This document shows positions 44,146-53,367 of a DNA stretch of 64,000 nt, in pieces. Each line of letters opens with the position of its first letter. The stretch's first letter is position 1. Location of the stretch: assembly GCA_025360125.1 (NCBI GenBank), contig JANYCU010000043.1:1-64000 (forward strand), read 5' to 3'. This stretch comes from Armatimonadota bacterium. GTDB taxonomy: Bacteria > Armatimonadota > Fimbriimonadia > Fimbriimonadales > Fimbriimonadaceae. Below the pieces are notes generated by a model. The model saw only the letters and a program-made list of their open reading frames with translations, searched no databases and was not told the DNA's origin. The position numbers and the translations under genes are program-made.

Positions 44146-45013
44146 TCGAATCACCTTCATCCTCGGCGAATGGCTGGTCTCAATCCGTCGAAACCTCGGC
44201 ATGGTCCTTCTCGGAATCATCACTGTCTCCGTCTGCATTTTCATCTCAGCAGGACTAACCCTCGCCTACCTTGGCATCCTCAAGTACGGTCAAAACCTAA
44301 CGGATAAATTTGAGATGCGGGTCTTTCTCAAAGACCAAACCAGCGTTCAACAAATCTCAACCATTGCCCAAAAAATACGAACAATGGACGGAGTTGCAAC
44401 CGTCAACTGGATTCCCCGCGACAAAGCCTGGGCCAAATTCAAAGCCGAAAATCCTGAAAAGACCAAGGATCTCGACAATATCCTCCCCGATGCCTATAAA
44501 GTCGTCCTTAAAGATTTGAGCAAGAGCGATGCAATCGCAGCCACGATCCAAAGCTTGCCCGAAGTCGAGCCCGATGGCGTCAAATATCTTCAGAACACCC
44601 AAAAACAAGTCGAAGAAAGTCTTCGATTCCTCAAATGGATCGGCCTGGTTGCAGGCGGCTTGCTCGCCCTCGTTTCCGGCGTTCTCATTTACATCGTCGT
44701 GCGTCTAACTGCTATGTCTCGCAGACTAGAGCTACGCATCATGAGCCTTGTCGGCGCGACCTACACCACCATCTACACGCCGCTCCTCCTCGAAGGTGTA
44801 TTCCAAGGTTTACTCGGAGGACTACTCGCCAGCTTATTACTGCGATTGTCCTACGGCCAGCTTCAAACTGCGGTTCAAGGCTATCAAGCATTAACTGGCA
44901 TGCCCCCGTTCCCCAATAATCAAGTATTCCTCGTTTGTTCGTGCGCCGGAGCCGCATACGGTCTCCTATGCTCGATCATGGCCCTTATGAATTTGCGAGG
45001 AAAGCTTCGATGA
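44138..45013 (+). CDS. ftsX: Cell-division protein FtsX
   Basis: 291 residues. Four TM segments: [24 protein letters not shown] after an N-terminal cytoplasmic helix, then an extracellular domain (residues 50-160) with VRVFLKD-like strand, [37 protein letters not shown] and [18 protein letters not shown]. Transmits FtsE ATPase cycles to the periplasmic hydrolase activator. Stop overlaps the ATG of the next gene (ATGA). Confidence 0.92.
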   Translation: MFDRITFILGEWLVSIRRNLGMVLLGIITVSVCIFISAGLTLAYLGILKYGQNLTDKFEMRVFLKDQTSVQQISTIAQKIRTMDGVATVNWIPRDKAWAKFKAENPEKTKDLDNILPDAYKVVLKDLSKSDAIAATIQSLPEVEPDGVKYLQNTQKQVEESLRFLKWIGLVAGGLLALVSGVLIYIVVRLTAMSRRLELRIMSLVGATYTTIYTPLLLEGVFQGLLGGLLASLLLRLSYGQLQTAVQGYQALTGMPPFPNNQVFLVCSCAGAAYGLLCSIMALMNLRGKLR

Positions 45014-46182
45014 GCCGCAAGTTAACGGGCTTTCTCATTTTCCTCCTCGTTCTGCCAATGGCCACCCTCGGCCAAAAATCGATCCATAAGCTCAAAAAGG
45101 GACTCGAAGACGTTAAACACACCCGGAAAGTCGCCGAGCAGAAGCTGAAGGCCACCAAAGCAGGAATCGTCGATGTCAAAACCGAAATGGGGGCCATCGA
45201 AAATCGCCTCCAAACCGTCTCAAATCAACTCGAAGATGCCACCGACCAATTAGGCACCGCCAAAAACCGCCAAGCAAAGCTCGCCGTTGAACTCACGAAA
45301 GCAAACGCCGCCGTCCTCGCCAAAAAAGTCCAGGTTCAAAAGAGAATTCGATCCATCTACAAGGAAGGAAAGCCAAACGTACTTGAATTTTTCTTTAGTT
45401 CGAAGAGTGCCGCCGACCTTTCCACTCGCGAATTCATCGCCAACCGGGTTGAAATGGGTGACCGCAGGATGTTCACCGAATTCCAGTCCGTACAAAACGC
45501 CGCGAAAAAGAAAAAGGCCGAACAAGATGTCGAAGTTCGCCACGTCCAGCAGCTGATGCGGACGCAAGAAAGCAAACAGCAGGAACTAAATTCCGCCCAG
45601 CACGAGAAGGAAGGCTATCTTCAAGTCCTCAAAAATAAGAAAGTCAACCTCGAGAACATCCTCGATGAACTTGCATCGGATGCCGCAGACATTGAATCCG
45701 AAATCCGAGTCGCAATTGCCCGAGCTAAAGCGGCGGAGGCTCGCCGTGCCACCGAAGCAAAGAAAAAGGGGGAAACGTACGTGCCACCACCTCGACACTC
45801 AGGCGGCTTCTCTCGACCAACCGGAGGCTCAATCACGAGTCGATTCGGAATGCGATTTCACCCGATCCTTAAATACACTCGAATGCATTCAGGAATCGAT
45901 TTTGGTGGCGGTTACGGGGCCGCTGTCTTCAGTGCTGGAGCCGGAACAGTTATCTCCGCCGGATCAAAAGGCAGCTACGGCAGCACTGTCGTCATCGACC
46001 ACGGAGGCGGAATTTCAACCGTCTACGGTCACCTTTCCCGTATCTCCGTCGCTAATGGGCAAACCGTTTCCTCCCACCAAAGAGTCGGATCAATCGGGTC
46101 GTCCGGCTTGTCCACTGGCCCCCACCTTCACTTCGAAGTCCGAATCAACGGTCGCGCCGTAAACCCTCTCGGCTACCTCTAG
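45010..46182 (+). CDS. EnvC-like murein hydrolase activator (M23)
   Basis: 390 residues from ATG 45010. Signal peptide LTGFLIFLLVLPMATLGQ, a long coiled coil (residues about 25-250), and a LytM/M23 domain (280-390): GSITSRFGMRFHP, MHSGIDFGG, DHGGGISTVYGHLS, and TGPHLHFEVRING. The His-x3-Asp and His-x-His motifs of M23 are both present (HSGID, HLH), so it may be an active endopeptidase rather than a degenerate activator. Encoded with ftsEX, so it is likely the FtsX partner. Confidence 0.93.
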   Translation: MSRKLTGFLIFLLVLPMATLGQKSIHKLKKGLEDVKHTRKVAEQKLKATKAGIVDVKTEMGAIENRLQTVSNQLEDATDQLGTAKNRQAKLAVELTKANAAVLAKKVQVQKRIRSIYKEGKPNVLEFFFSSKSAADLSTREFIANRVEMGDRRMFTEFQSVQNAAKKKKAEQDVEVRHVQQLMRTQESKQQELNSAQHEKEGYLQVLKNKKVNLENILDELASDAADIESEIRVAIARAKAAEARRATEAKKKGETYVPPPRHSGGFSRPTGGSITSRFGMRFHPILKYTRMHSGIDFGGGYGAAVFSAGAGTVISAGSKGSYGSTVVIDHGGGISTVYGHLSRISVANGQTVSSHQRVGSIGSSGLSTGPHLHFEVRINGRAVNPLGYL

Positions 46183-46210
46183 CGAGCGATCAACGAATAA
46201 GAAAGACGTT

Positions 46211-46292
46211 GAATAGCTGCCTCAGTAGCTCACGAGACGAGAACGAATAGAGTCTGACCCGCTATCGGATATCTGGGCCTCTGCTGCTGAGG
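46211..46292. repeat. Second copy of the CTCAGTAGCT palindromic repeat
   Basis: GAATAGCTGCCTCAGTAGCT (46211-46230) differs from 28347-28366 by two bases and shares CACGA after it. Right arm GCTGCTGAGG at 46283-46292 pairs with CCTCAGTAGC with one mismatch and is followed by CTAAAAAA, so it may end the ftsEX message. Confidence 0.55.
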
Positions 46293-46471
46293 CTAAAAAA
46301 CCTCTTAGGCAATAATCTCCACGCAACCCACTCACACCACCTCGCATATTTGCCAGATGCAATCTTACTAGCCAGTAACCTGTTAGAAATACCAGGATTT
46401 GCCATACAATAGTAAGGAATCTCAACTCCACGGACGGAAATAAAGGGACCGCCTGTCCGGGGGGATATTTT
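46293..46471. other. Leader region without recognised RNA element
   Basis: About 180 bp before the coiled-coil gene. Contains GGGACCGCCTGTCCGGGGGG at 46448-46467, a GGACAGGC-like half palindrome. I considered riboswitches and saw no known consensus. Confidence 0.4.
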
Positions 46472-46999
46472 TTGAGAGCATCAGAACTTAGGCGCAAAGT
46501 GAATCGGCGATTGCTGGTCCTTGCGTTCGCATGCATTCTCTTCATCCTCTGCGGCATCAGCGTCAACGCCCGAGCGGCAAAAAGGCACAAAGGACTGTCC
46601 CGACTCACGGCTGGTCTTCGCGAAGTCAAAGAAACCGCCAAGAAGGCTCGCCAACGCTTAGCCGCCCTAAACAAACGTGAGGACGAACTCCTCGACAAAA
46701 TCGACGAAGTCAAAAGTCGAGAAGAGCCTAACGCCGACGATGAGAAAGAATCGACGATCACCTGTGCCACCGACGAATTGGCCAAGATTCGATACGAAAA
46801 GAAGGCGCTGACTAAGAAAGTCAAAGAGTGTGCTTTCAACAAAAAATGCATCCTCGCCGAAATCGAAGTCGTGAAAGAAGGCCTGACCGACGTTCAACCA
46901 CTCGATCCGTTCGCTGAGGACATTCAAGTGCGACGACCAATTAAAGGTCGAATCACCAGCAGCCCGATCAAACGGCTTCGCGCCACCGAAAAAGCCTAG
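46472..46999 (+). CDS. Membrane-anchored coiled-coil protein
   Basis: 175 residues from TTG 46472 with GGGGGG upstream. RRLLVLAFACILFILCGISVNA is one membrane helix near the N-terminus; residues 40-140 form a charged coiled coil (LREVKETAKKARQRLAALNKREDELLDKI), with two Cys in KECAFNKKCIL. The coiled coil resembles that of the EnvC-like protein upstream, so it may be a truncated relative or interacting partner. Function unknown. Confidence 0.6.
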   Translation: MRASELRRKVNRRLLVLAFACILFILCGISVNARAAKRHKGLSRLTAGLREVKETAKKARQRLAALNKREDELLDKIDEVKSREEPNADDEKESTITCATDELAKIRYEKKALTKKVKECAFNKKCILAEIEVVKEGLTDVQPLDPFAEDIQVRRPIKGRITSSPIKRLRATEKA

Positions 47000-47038
47000 C
47001 CGTGCAATTCACCGCGCTCCAACTTGCATTATTTTCCC

Positions 47039-47062
47039 CTGAGCTCTGAGATCTGAGCCCTG
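47039..47062. repeat. Period-7 repeat before leuC
   Basis: CTGAGCT-CTGAGAT-CTGAGCC-CTG. Three and a half units of 7. Confidence 0.6.
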
Positions 47063-47100
47063 CCCCCTGATCATTGAAAGTAAACTGACGCCATAACACT

Positions 47101-48489
47101 ATGGCAAAGACGCTGTTCGACAAAGTTTGGGATAGTCACAAAGTAGCCGACCTTCCCGGTGGCGGAACCCTCCTCTACATCGACCGACACCTGGTCCACG
47201 AGGTCACTTCCCCCCAAGCATTCGATGGCCTGCGAGAGAAAGGCCGACCCGTCCGCAGACCAGACCTAACCTTTGCCACCGCCGACCACAACGTCCCCAC
47301 CGACGGCCGAGCCATCGACGAGTCCTCCCTTAGCGGAAAGCAACTAGCTGCCCTCACCCGCAACTGCGAAGAGTTCGGCGTTCCCCTCTACGGCTACGGG
47401 CACGAGCGACAAGGCATTGTCCACATCATCGGCCCCCAACTGGGTATCACCATTCCCGGCGTTACGATCGTCTGTGGTGACAGCCACACCTCGACCCACG
47501 GAGCGTTCGGCGCCCTCGCCTTCGGCATCGGAACCACCGAAGTCGAACACGTTCTCGCCACCCAAACCCTACGCAGTTCCGCCAAACCAAAGTCCCTCGG
47601 AATCCGAATCGAAGGTTCGCTCGGCTTCGGAGTCACCGCCAAAGACGTCATCCTCGCCATCATCCGCAAACTCGGAGCCAGCGGCGGCACGGGTTACGTC
47701 GTGGAATATTACGGGCCCGCTATCGAAAAGCTTGGAATGGCTGGACGAATGACCATTTGCAACATGAGCATCGAAATGGGTGCCCGCGCCGGAATGATCG
47801 CTCCCGACGACATCACCTTCGACTACATCCGCGCCGAAGACCGTCCTTTTGCACCAAAAGGGGCCGACTTCGACGCCATGGTCGCATCCGCGCGATTCCT
47901 CAGAACCGAAGACTTTAGCGCGTTCGATCGCCACGAAGTTCTCGAAGCAAAAGACCTCGTCCCCCAAATCTCATGGGGAACAAATCCCGGCATGACCATC
48001 GACTTGACCGGAGAAATTCCCGAGCCACGCGACGCCTCCGAACAACGCGCCCTCAAATACATGGGACTGAAAACCGGCGACCGAATGACCGACCAAGCCG
48101 TCAACACCGTTTTCATCGGTAGTTGCACCAACGGACGAATCGAAGATCTCCGCGAAGCCGCATCAATCCTCAAGGGCCAACATGTCGCCGCTGGAGTCCG
48201 CGCTCTCGTCGTTCCTGGTAGCGAAGCCGTCAAGGAACTCGCCGAAGCCGAAGGGCTCGATGTAGTTTTCAAAGCCGCAGGCTTCGAATGGCACCGCGCT
48301 GGCTGCTCAATGTGCCTTGGCATGAATGGAGACATCCTCCGACCCGAACAGCGAAGCGCCTCAACATCCAATCGCCCGTACGAAGGCCGTCAAGGACCTG
48401 GTTCGCGAACCCACCTAGTCAGCCCAATCACCGCCGCCGCAACCGCAATCAAGGGCAAATTCGCCGACCCAAGAGAATATTTGTCGTGA
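47101..48489 (+). CDS. leuC: 3-isopropylmalate dehydratase large subunit
   Basis: 462 residues. [52 protein letters not shown] (first Fe-S ligand), and [12 protein letters not shown] (the other two Cys). All three cluster ligands are present. Works with LeuD to isomerise isopropylmalate in leucine synthesis; leuD is not adjacent. The Asn-Gly in place of Asn-Pro near the last Cys is a mild variation. GTGA overlap with the next gene. Confidence 0.94.
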   Translation: MAKTLFDKVWDSHKVADLPGGGTLLYIDRHLVHEVTSPQAFDGLREKGRPVRRPDLTFATADHNVPTDGRAIDESSLSGKQLAALTRNCEEFGVPLYGYGHERQGIVHIIGPQLGITIPGVTIVCGDSHTSTHGAFGALAFGIGTTEVEHVLATQTLRSSAKPKSLGIRIEGSLGFGVTAKDVILAIIRKLGASGGTGYVVEYYGPAIEKLGMAGRMTICNMSIEMGARAGMIAPDDITFDYIRAEDRPFAPKGADFDAMVASARFLRTEDFSAFDRHEVLEAKDLVPQISWGTNPGMTIDLTGEIPEPRDASEQRALKYMGLKTGDRMTDQAVNTVFIGSCTNGRIEDLREAASILKGQHVAAGVRALVVPGSEAVKELAEAEGLDVVFKAAGFEWHRAGCSMCLGMNGDILRPEQRSASTSNRPYEGRQGPGSRTHLVSPITAAATAIKGKFADPREYLS

Positions 48490-48974
48490 CGACCCAAGTC
48501 TTCATTCACTCCGAAATCGAGTCCCCGGTCGGCCCCCTTCACCTGTACGCAAACGAAGACGGGCTAACCGGGCTCTACATGAACATCCAAAAGGGCGACC
48601 AACCCGCCGGAGTCGATGGGACCAATCCGTTTATCGACGAAGCCATCCAAGAGCTGAATGAATACTTTGCGGGCGGGCGCCGGGATTTCACTGTGAAGCT
48701 CGCGCCAATCGGCACCAAGTTTCAACAATCGGTGTGGACCGAACTCATGAATATTCCGTTCGGCAAAACCATCAGCTATGGCGAGCTAGCCAAACGCCTC
48801 GGCGACCCGCTCCTCACCCGCGCAGTCGGCACTGCGAACGGGAGCAATCCTATCTCAATCATCATCCCCTGCCACCGCGTCATCGGAGCAAACGGACATC
48901 TCACCGGATACGGCGGCGGAATCGAGCGAAAGCGATGGCTTCTCGATCACGAAGCCGAAGACCAGCTTTTTTGA
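48486..48974 (+). CDS. ogt: Methylated-DNA-protein cysteine methyltransferase
   Basis: 162 residues from GTG 48486, overlapping the leuC stop. [25 protein letters not shown] is the DNA-binding HTH and [15 protein letters not shown] the active-site Cys motif; [18 protein letters not shown] the closing motif. No Ada regulatory domain. Removes alkyl groups from O6-guanine in DNA. Confidence 0.93.
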   Translation: MTTQVFIHSEIESPVGPLHLYANEDGLTGLYMNIQKGDQPAGVDGTNPFIDEAIQELNEYFAGGRRDFTVKLAPIGTKFQQSVWTELMNIPFGKTISYGELAKRLGDPLLTRAVGTANGSNPISIIIPCHRVIGANGHLTGYGGGIERKRWLLDHEAEDQLF

Positions 48975-48975
48975 G

Positions 48976-49230
48976 ATGAAATCTTTCCTCTTCACTCTTT
49001 CGGGTCTGTTCTTAATCATCAGCGTTGCACGAGGTGTGATGCTATATAGCAACATATTCGGTTACACCAACCAAAATGGCTATGTTCTAACAGCGGAGCG
49101 GATTCAGCCATTAGTTTTTCACTTTCTACCAACGATTATTTTGCCCATTTGTATTGGAGTCGCATTGATGGTATTCGCCCTGAAAGACCGTGAAGATTCC
49201 CTGTCAAATAATGGGAATGAGTCAAATTAA
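48976..49230 (+). CDS. Small membrane protein
   Basis: 84 residues right after ogt. Two hydrophobic segments, SFLFTLSGLFLIISVARGVML and PLVFHFLPTIILPICIGVALMVFAL, with a polar loop between. Acidic Ser/Asn tail. Overlaps the GNAT start by one base. No family recognised. Confidence 0.6.
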   Translation: MKSFLFTLSGLFLIISVARGVMLYSNIFGYTNQNGYVLTAERIQPLVFHFLPTIILPICIGVALMVFALKDREDSLSNNGNESN

Positions 49231-49658
49231 TGATGCCAAGTATCAGCTACAGCTTCGAACGAGAAAAACTCCAGCGCGATCGCATCTACGACTACTTGTC
49301 GAATTGCTACTGGTCACCAAACATCCGCCGAGATTTGGTCGAAAGAGCGATCGACAACAGCCTCTGCATCGGGGCCTATGACGACGAAACGGGCCTCCAA
49401 ATCGGCTTCGCTCGCCTTGTCACCGATTACGGCCGATTCGCCTACTTATGCGACGTGTACGTCCTCGACGGTTATCAAGGTCAGGGCATCGGCCGAGCCA
49501 TGTGCCAAGCCCTCATGGATCACGATAGCGTCAAAACCGTTGGACATTGGACCCTGGCCACCAAAGACGCCCACGGAGTCTACGCCAAGCTTGGCTTCGA
49601 ACCCGCGAACGATCGTTACATGAAGATGAGCCGATCAAGCGACCGCTGGCAGAAATAG
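49230..49658 (+). CDS. GNAT-family acetyltransferase
   Basis: 142 residues. QIGFARLVTDYGRFAYLCDVYVLDGYQGQGIGRAMCQALM holds motif A (Q-x-x-G-x-G-x-A) for acetyl-CoA, preceded by the strand FARLVTD. VYAKLGFEP is the end motif. Substrate not readable. Probably in one operon with leuC-ogt and the membrane protein. Confidence 0.85.
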   Translation: MMPSISYSFEREKLQRDRIYDYLSNCYWSPNIRRDLVERAIDNSLCIGAYDDETGLQIGFARLVTDYGRFAYLCDVYVLDGYQGQGIGRAMCQALMDHDSVKTVGHWTLATKDAHGVYAKLGFEPANDRYMKMSRSSDRWQK

Positions 49659-49722
49659 AAAATATGGCTGGGGGTGGCACTGATACCGCGACGCCCAGTC
49701 ACAAAATTTCGAAGCGCTTCGG

Positions 49723-49794
49723 CCAGAGCTTATCAGTGTTTCTCTGAGAATATTGAGCCAAAACCGGGAGGAACGACCAGAGCTTATCCGTGTT
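49723..49794. repeat. Two 18-bp direct repeats
   Basis: CCAGAGCTTATCAGTGTT (49723-49740) and CCAGAGCTTATCCGTGTT (49777-49794), one mismatch, start to start 54 bp. The TTATCCGTGT core also occurs at 25214. Gap 49659-49890 has no gene that I can see. Confidence 0.6.
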
Positions 49795-49890
49795 CCTTAA
49801 TCACTGATAAATTTCGCTCGTTCCTCGCTTCATGTATTAGTGCACCCGACAGGCTTTAGTTCCAAGCCCCAAAATGCTTCATAATGAAGT

Positions 49891-50124
49891 ATGCCCACCG
49901 TCCGCGTATCCGTAACTCTCAAGCCATCGCTCCTTGATTCAGCCGGACGAACCGTCGCCGGATCGCTCAAGCACCTCGGCTACGAAGAAGTATCGGACGC
50001 ACGCATCGGCAAGCTGATCACCCTCCAAGTCGAGACGGTCGACGAAGCCCGAATTCGAGAAATGTGCCAAAAGCTTCTCGCCAACCCGGTCATCGAAGAC
50101 TTCTCCTTCGAGGTGGTCGGATGA
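49891..50124 (+). CDS. purS: Phosphoribosylformylglycinamidine synthase, PurS
   Basis: 77 residues. MPTVRVSVTLKPSLLDSAGRTV is the family start, with LKHLGYEEVSDARIGK and MCQKLLANPVIEDF matching PurS. Small subunit that stabilises the PurL-PurQ complex. ATGA overlap with purQ. purL is not next in line. Confidence 0.92.
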   Translation: MPTVRVSVTLKPSLLDSAGRTVAGSLKHLGYEEVSDARIGKLITLQVETVDEARIREMCQKLLANPVIEDFSFEVVG

Positions 50125-50804
50125 GGGTAGCCATTCTCCAATTCCCCGGTTCAAACTGCGATCAAGATGCCCTCAAATCGCTCCGCGAAGATATTGACGT
50201 CAGTGCCGAATACGTCTGGCACGACGAATCTTCGCTGTCCGGTTTCGATGCCGTTTTCGTTCCCGGCGGATTCACTTACGGAGACTATCTTCGCTGCGGA
50301 GCCATCGCCTCGCAATCGCCAATCATCCGCGAAACCGTCAAATTTGCCAACGAAGGCCGCCCCGTCATCGGCGTTTGCAACGGATTTCAAATCCTTGCCG
50401 AAGCCGCGCTCCTTCCTGGTGCCCTAACCCGAAACATCAACCAAAAGTTCATCTGTAAAGATGTCTTCCTCCGGGCGGAAACCAAACGAAGCATCTGGAC
50501 ATCCGGCGTCGACAAGGTCATCCGAATCCCCATCGCTCACGGCGAAGGACGTTACATCGTCGATGCTGACGGGCTCAAAGCAATCGAAGACAATGAACAA
50601 ATTGCCTTCCGATACGTCAATTCTCAAGGACAAATCGAAGATTCAGCCAATCCAAATGGATCAGTTTCGAGCATTGCTGGCGTCATAAACAAGGCTGGAA
50701 ATGTTCTGGGAATGATGCCGCACCCCGAGCGAGCAACTAAGGAACTTTTGGGCGGGATCGATGGTTTAACCATATTGCGAGCCCTATCGCTCGTCAAGGC
50801 GTAG
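50121..50804 (+). CDS. purQ: Phosphoribosylformylglycinamidine synthase, PurQ
   Basis: 227 residues from ATG 50121. VAILQFPGSNCDQDA is the family start; GVCNGFQILAEA has the nucleophile Cys, and GMMPHPERAT the catalytic His-Glu pair. Glutaminase supplying ammonia to PurL. Upstream start extensions in the same frame overlap purS and are not conserved. Confidence 0.95.
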   Translation: MRVAILQFPGSNCDQDALKSLREDIDVSAEYVWHDESSLSGFDAVFVPGGFTYGDYLRCGAIASQSPIIRETVKFANEGRPVIGVCNGFQILAEAALLPGALTRNINQKFICKDVFLRAETKRSIWTSGVDKVIRIPIAHGEGRYIVDADGLKAIEDNEQIAFRYVNSQGQIEDSANPNGSVSSIAGVINKAGNVLGMMPHPERATKELLGGIDGLTILRALSLVKA

Positions 50805-50855
50805 ATCGGTCATCCAGATCGCCAATTTTTGTCCGATAATAACTAAGTTAGTTTG

Positions 50856-51515
50856 ATGAAGAAAGTATTTATTTGGCTCTCAATTGTCATTAGCACCCAT
50901 GCCGTTGCGGCAGAGGGGCAGGGTCGCGTCCTTGGCAACCTTGGCCAAGCACTCGAAAACACCCGAATCTACGCGTCTCCAAATACAAAATCTCACGTCT
51001 ACTACACGGCGAAGCAATACCAATATTTGATTGTTTCCAGCTACACCGAGACGTATCACAAGGTCGTCATGTCCAACGGAATTTACGGCTACGCCCGAGT
51101 TTCAAAAGTCGCAATGTTGCCCCAGGTGGTTCGACAATCAAATAACACCAGCCGTGCAACTGCAGCTCGAAAGGGCCTGAATTACATCGGCACCCCATAC
51201 GTTTGGGGCGGAGACAACATAACCAGCGGCATTGACTGCTCAGGATTTGTCAAAAAACTTTACGGCGACATTGGCATCAATTTGCCCCGAACCGCAGCCG
51301 AGCAAGCCAAAGTCGGAACTCCGATCACACGACTGGAAGATCTCAAAGCGGGCGACCGCCTCTACTTCTGGGAAAAGAAACGAGCCACCATCGGACATAC
51401 GGGCTTGTATCTCGGCAACGGATATTTCGTCCACTCATCCCGAGGTCATAACGGCGTCAATACCGACCGCTTGACCGAAAAGTGGCAGAAGATTCTCGTC
51501 GCCGCACGCAGATAA
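50856..51515 (+). CDS. NlpC/P60 cell-wall hydrolase with SH3 domain
   Basis: 219 residues from ATG 50856. Signal peptide KKVFIWLSIVISTHAVAA; an SH3b-like domain (residues 30-90, ENTRIYASPNTKSHVYYTAKQ); NlpC/P60 catalytic core with GTPYVWGGDNITSGIDCSGFVKKL (Cys), ATIGHTGLYLGNGYFVHSSR (His). All catalytic residues present. Cleaves D-Glu-diaminopimelate bonds in peptidoglycan. Confidence 0.9.
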   Translation: MKKVFIWLSIVISTHAVAAEGQGRVLGNLGQALENTRIYASPNTKSHVYYTAKQYQYLIVSSYTETYHKVVMSNGIYGYARVSKVAMLPQVVRQSNNTSRATAARKGLNYIGTPYVWGGDNITSGIDCSGFVKKLYGDIGINLPRTAAEQAKVGTPITRLEDLKAGDRLYFWEKKRATIGHTGLYLGNGYFVHSSRGHNGVNTDRLTEKWQKILVAARR

Positions 51516-52038
51516 GCTTCGTCGAACCTTTCTATTCGTATCGTCTCATCAGCTAACGGCCGACGGTTAACGGCTAATGGCAAATGGCTAACAACCAGAA
51601 GCTGACTAGTCCGTTCCTTCATTTACGATGTTCGGTAGCCTGGATCCCCTCCGAAGCTGGGAGGGGTGGCGCTTCGGTCATTCCAAGTTCTTGGCAGTTT
51701 CATGACCGAAGCGACGGGGTGGATGATGTCCAAGCTACCAAATCTCCCAACGACCAACGGCAAACTGCAAACTGCAAACGCATTCTGTACCCATGCGGCT
51801 TTGCCCTTCAACTTGAAACATCAAGAACCTGACCCCGGAGGGGTCACAGATAATAGTCGAGGAACGGAGTTCCCAAAGGTCGCAGAGACAATGAGCCCTA
51901 GCGAAATTGGAAAGAAGACCCCTGGAAAGGTCAGAAAACTCCCAGGTCCAAGGAGCTTTGCGACCCGGCGATTATCGCCGATCCTTGCGAGCAACGGCAA
52001 ACGGCAAACGGCAAACGGCTGACGGCTGACGGCTTCCC
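51516..52038. repeat. 523-bp gap made of repeats and hairpins
   Basis: No coding frame. Contains period-7 runs at 51550-51600 (GGCTAAC/GGCAAAT), 51749-51780 (CAAACTG), and 51992-52035 (ACGGCAA/ACGGCTG); hairpins GACCCC-GGA-GGGGTC (51831-51845) and GGAAC-GGA-GTTCC (51861-51873); and copies of segments found at 31508-31632 (GAACCTGACC, AAGACCCCTGGA, TCGCAGAGACA, GGTAGCC...GCTACC). Confidence 0.65.
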
Positions 52039-52890
52039 TTATTCTTGGTGATCCATGATCCGAAGCTCCTCGTGTGCCTGGGCTTCCAGCCGAAGTTGAT
52101 CCAAAACATTGTCCATAACCGTGGTCGAACTTAATCGATCCGCAAGGGTAACCGGACCGCTGATCACTTCCTCATATCGGTCGGCCAGTTCGTGCAATTT
52201 CTCAATTTGAATCTGGCTCTGGGATTCAATCACCGACTGAGTTTCAGGTGCCTCCTCATGAAGCGCAATTTGGTTAATCAAGGTCACAATCGCCTCATCA
52301 CTCGCCGCCTGAATTTGAGGCAACAAAGTCGTCGATCGCCCAGTCGAACCCTTTGCAAGCTTCAACAGGCCAGAAATTCGGTTATGCTCGATGCAGCCCG
52401 CCTCAAGCAACTGCGCACCAACCGGAGTGAGTACTTGGCTAGCCGTCTTAACTCCGACAACTCGAGCCCACCACATGCCCCATTGGTTTCCGCGCATGTT
52501 ATTGATCGAATCATGGTCGTGCCAACCAATATGTTGGCCTATCTTGAAAAGCAACTTTCGTCCACTTCCCGACAACCGAACTTCCGATTGGACGCCCTTC
52601 CTCATTCGCCGATAGTTCCAAAATGTCCCCACCAAACTCACAACCGCCGCCGTGCTAAAGATGATTGGCAGGACAACCGGAAAGCCCTTCGAAAGAAGAC
52701 TTAGGGCAATGAAGATCACCGCCGCAATCGAGTGTGCGATAGAATTGATGATTCCCGCCAAATGCCATTGGTGGTTCGAATAGCCAAATAATCGGACGCC
52801 CTTCGCCCAAAAAAACCGATCAATACTCGACGGTTGAGGAATATCCTCGTTCCCACCAAGATTGATATTGAGATTGGCCCAGCCTTTCAT
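52039..52890 (-). CDS. Hypothetical membrane protein
   Basis: 283 residues. Two TM segments at about 45-90 (IINSIAHSIAAVIFIALSLL and VVLPIIFSTAAVVSLVGTFW), a basic stretch (RRMRKGVQSEVRLSG), then a helical cytosolic-looking domain of about 190 residues with acidic end (EAQAHEELRIMDHQE). No family recognised. The ATG is preceded by the GNAT gene end on the same strand (9 bp). Confidence 0.6.
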   Translation of the reverse strand: MKGWANLNINLGGNEDIPQPSSIDRFFWAKGVRLFGYSNHQWHLAGIINSIAHSIAAVIFIALSLLSKGFPVVLPIIFSTAAVVSLVGTFWNYRRMRKGVQSEVRLSGSGRKLLFKIGQHIGWHDHDSINNMRGNQWGMWWARVVGVKTASQVLTPVGAQLLEAGCIEHNRISGLLKLAKGSTGRSTTLLPQIQAASDEAIVTLINQIALHEEAPETQSVIESQSQIQIEKLHELADRYEEVISGPVTLADRLSSTTVMDNVLDQLRLEAQAHEELRIMDHQE

Positions 52891-52899
52891 GTCACAAAT

Positions 52900-53367
52900 T
52901 TATACGATAGGTCGCTTCATTCGGATGCAATCGACCAAAACTGGGCCCAATTGCTTAACAAGCCTTTCTTCTTCGACAAATCCATGTCGGGCATAAAACT
53001 TCGCCGCATTATTCGAGGCCACGAGCCCAATTTCCCGATCGTGAAAATTCTCCAGCACACGCCGAATCAGCTTAGTCCCAATTCCCCGACGGCCACATCC
53101 GCCTTCAACATAAATGTGCTCCAGCATCGTTTCCGACCACGATGCAAAACCAACCACTTCTCCATCAACTTCGGCAACGATGAACGCAAACTCCAAAATC
53201 CGAGTCGCCCAAGAATCCGGTTTGACCGCTTCTTCCCAGGCATCACGCTGATCGCGATTATAGTAAGAATCTCCGATCGCCCGAATAGCCGATAGAAAGA
53301 CGCGATGCATCGCTTCGCCATCCTCCGGCCGAGCTGGTCGAATCGTTAGCTCAACTGACGCTTCCAC
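52900..53367 (-). CDS. GNAT-family acetyltransferase
   Basis: 155 residues. LTIRPARPEDGEAMHRVF start, then ILEFAFIVAEVDGEVVGFASW, VEGGCGRRGIGTKLIRRVLENF (acetyl-CoA loop R/G-x-x-G-x-G) and LVASNNAAKFYARHGFVEEE end. A GNAT with unknown substrate. Overlaps the S9 peptidase end by 22 bp, hence coupled. Confidence 0.87.
   Translation of the reverse strand: MEASVELTIRPARPEDGEAMHRVFLSAIRAIGDSYYNRDQRDAWEEAVKPDSWATRILEFAFIVAEVDGEVVGFASWSETMLEHIYVEGGCGRRGIGTKLIRRVLENFHDREIGLVASNNAAKFYARHGFVEEERLVKQLGPVLVDCIRMKRPIV

Noticed and set aside
46293-46471. A riboswitch in the leader of the coiled-coil gene
   Set aside because: A GC-rich dyad is present, but no known riboswitch core could be matched by eye.
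46222-46851. A 209-codon frame opposite the coiled-coil gene and its leader
   Set aside because: Ser/Arg-rich shadow of the Lys/Glu-rich coiled coil; the plus-strand gene has a membrane helix and a ribosome-binding site.
49723-49794. Direct repeats as the start of a CRISPR array
   Set aside because: Only two copies, with one mismatch and no third copy at the expected distance.
51516-52038. A CRISPR array or small genes in the repeat-rich gap
   Set aside because: Units are 7 bp, degenerate and without spacers; the short open frames have no coding character.
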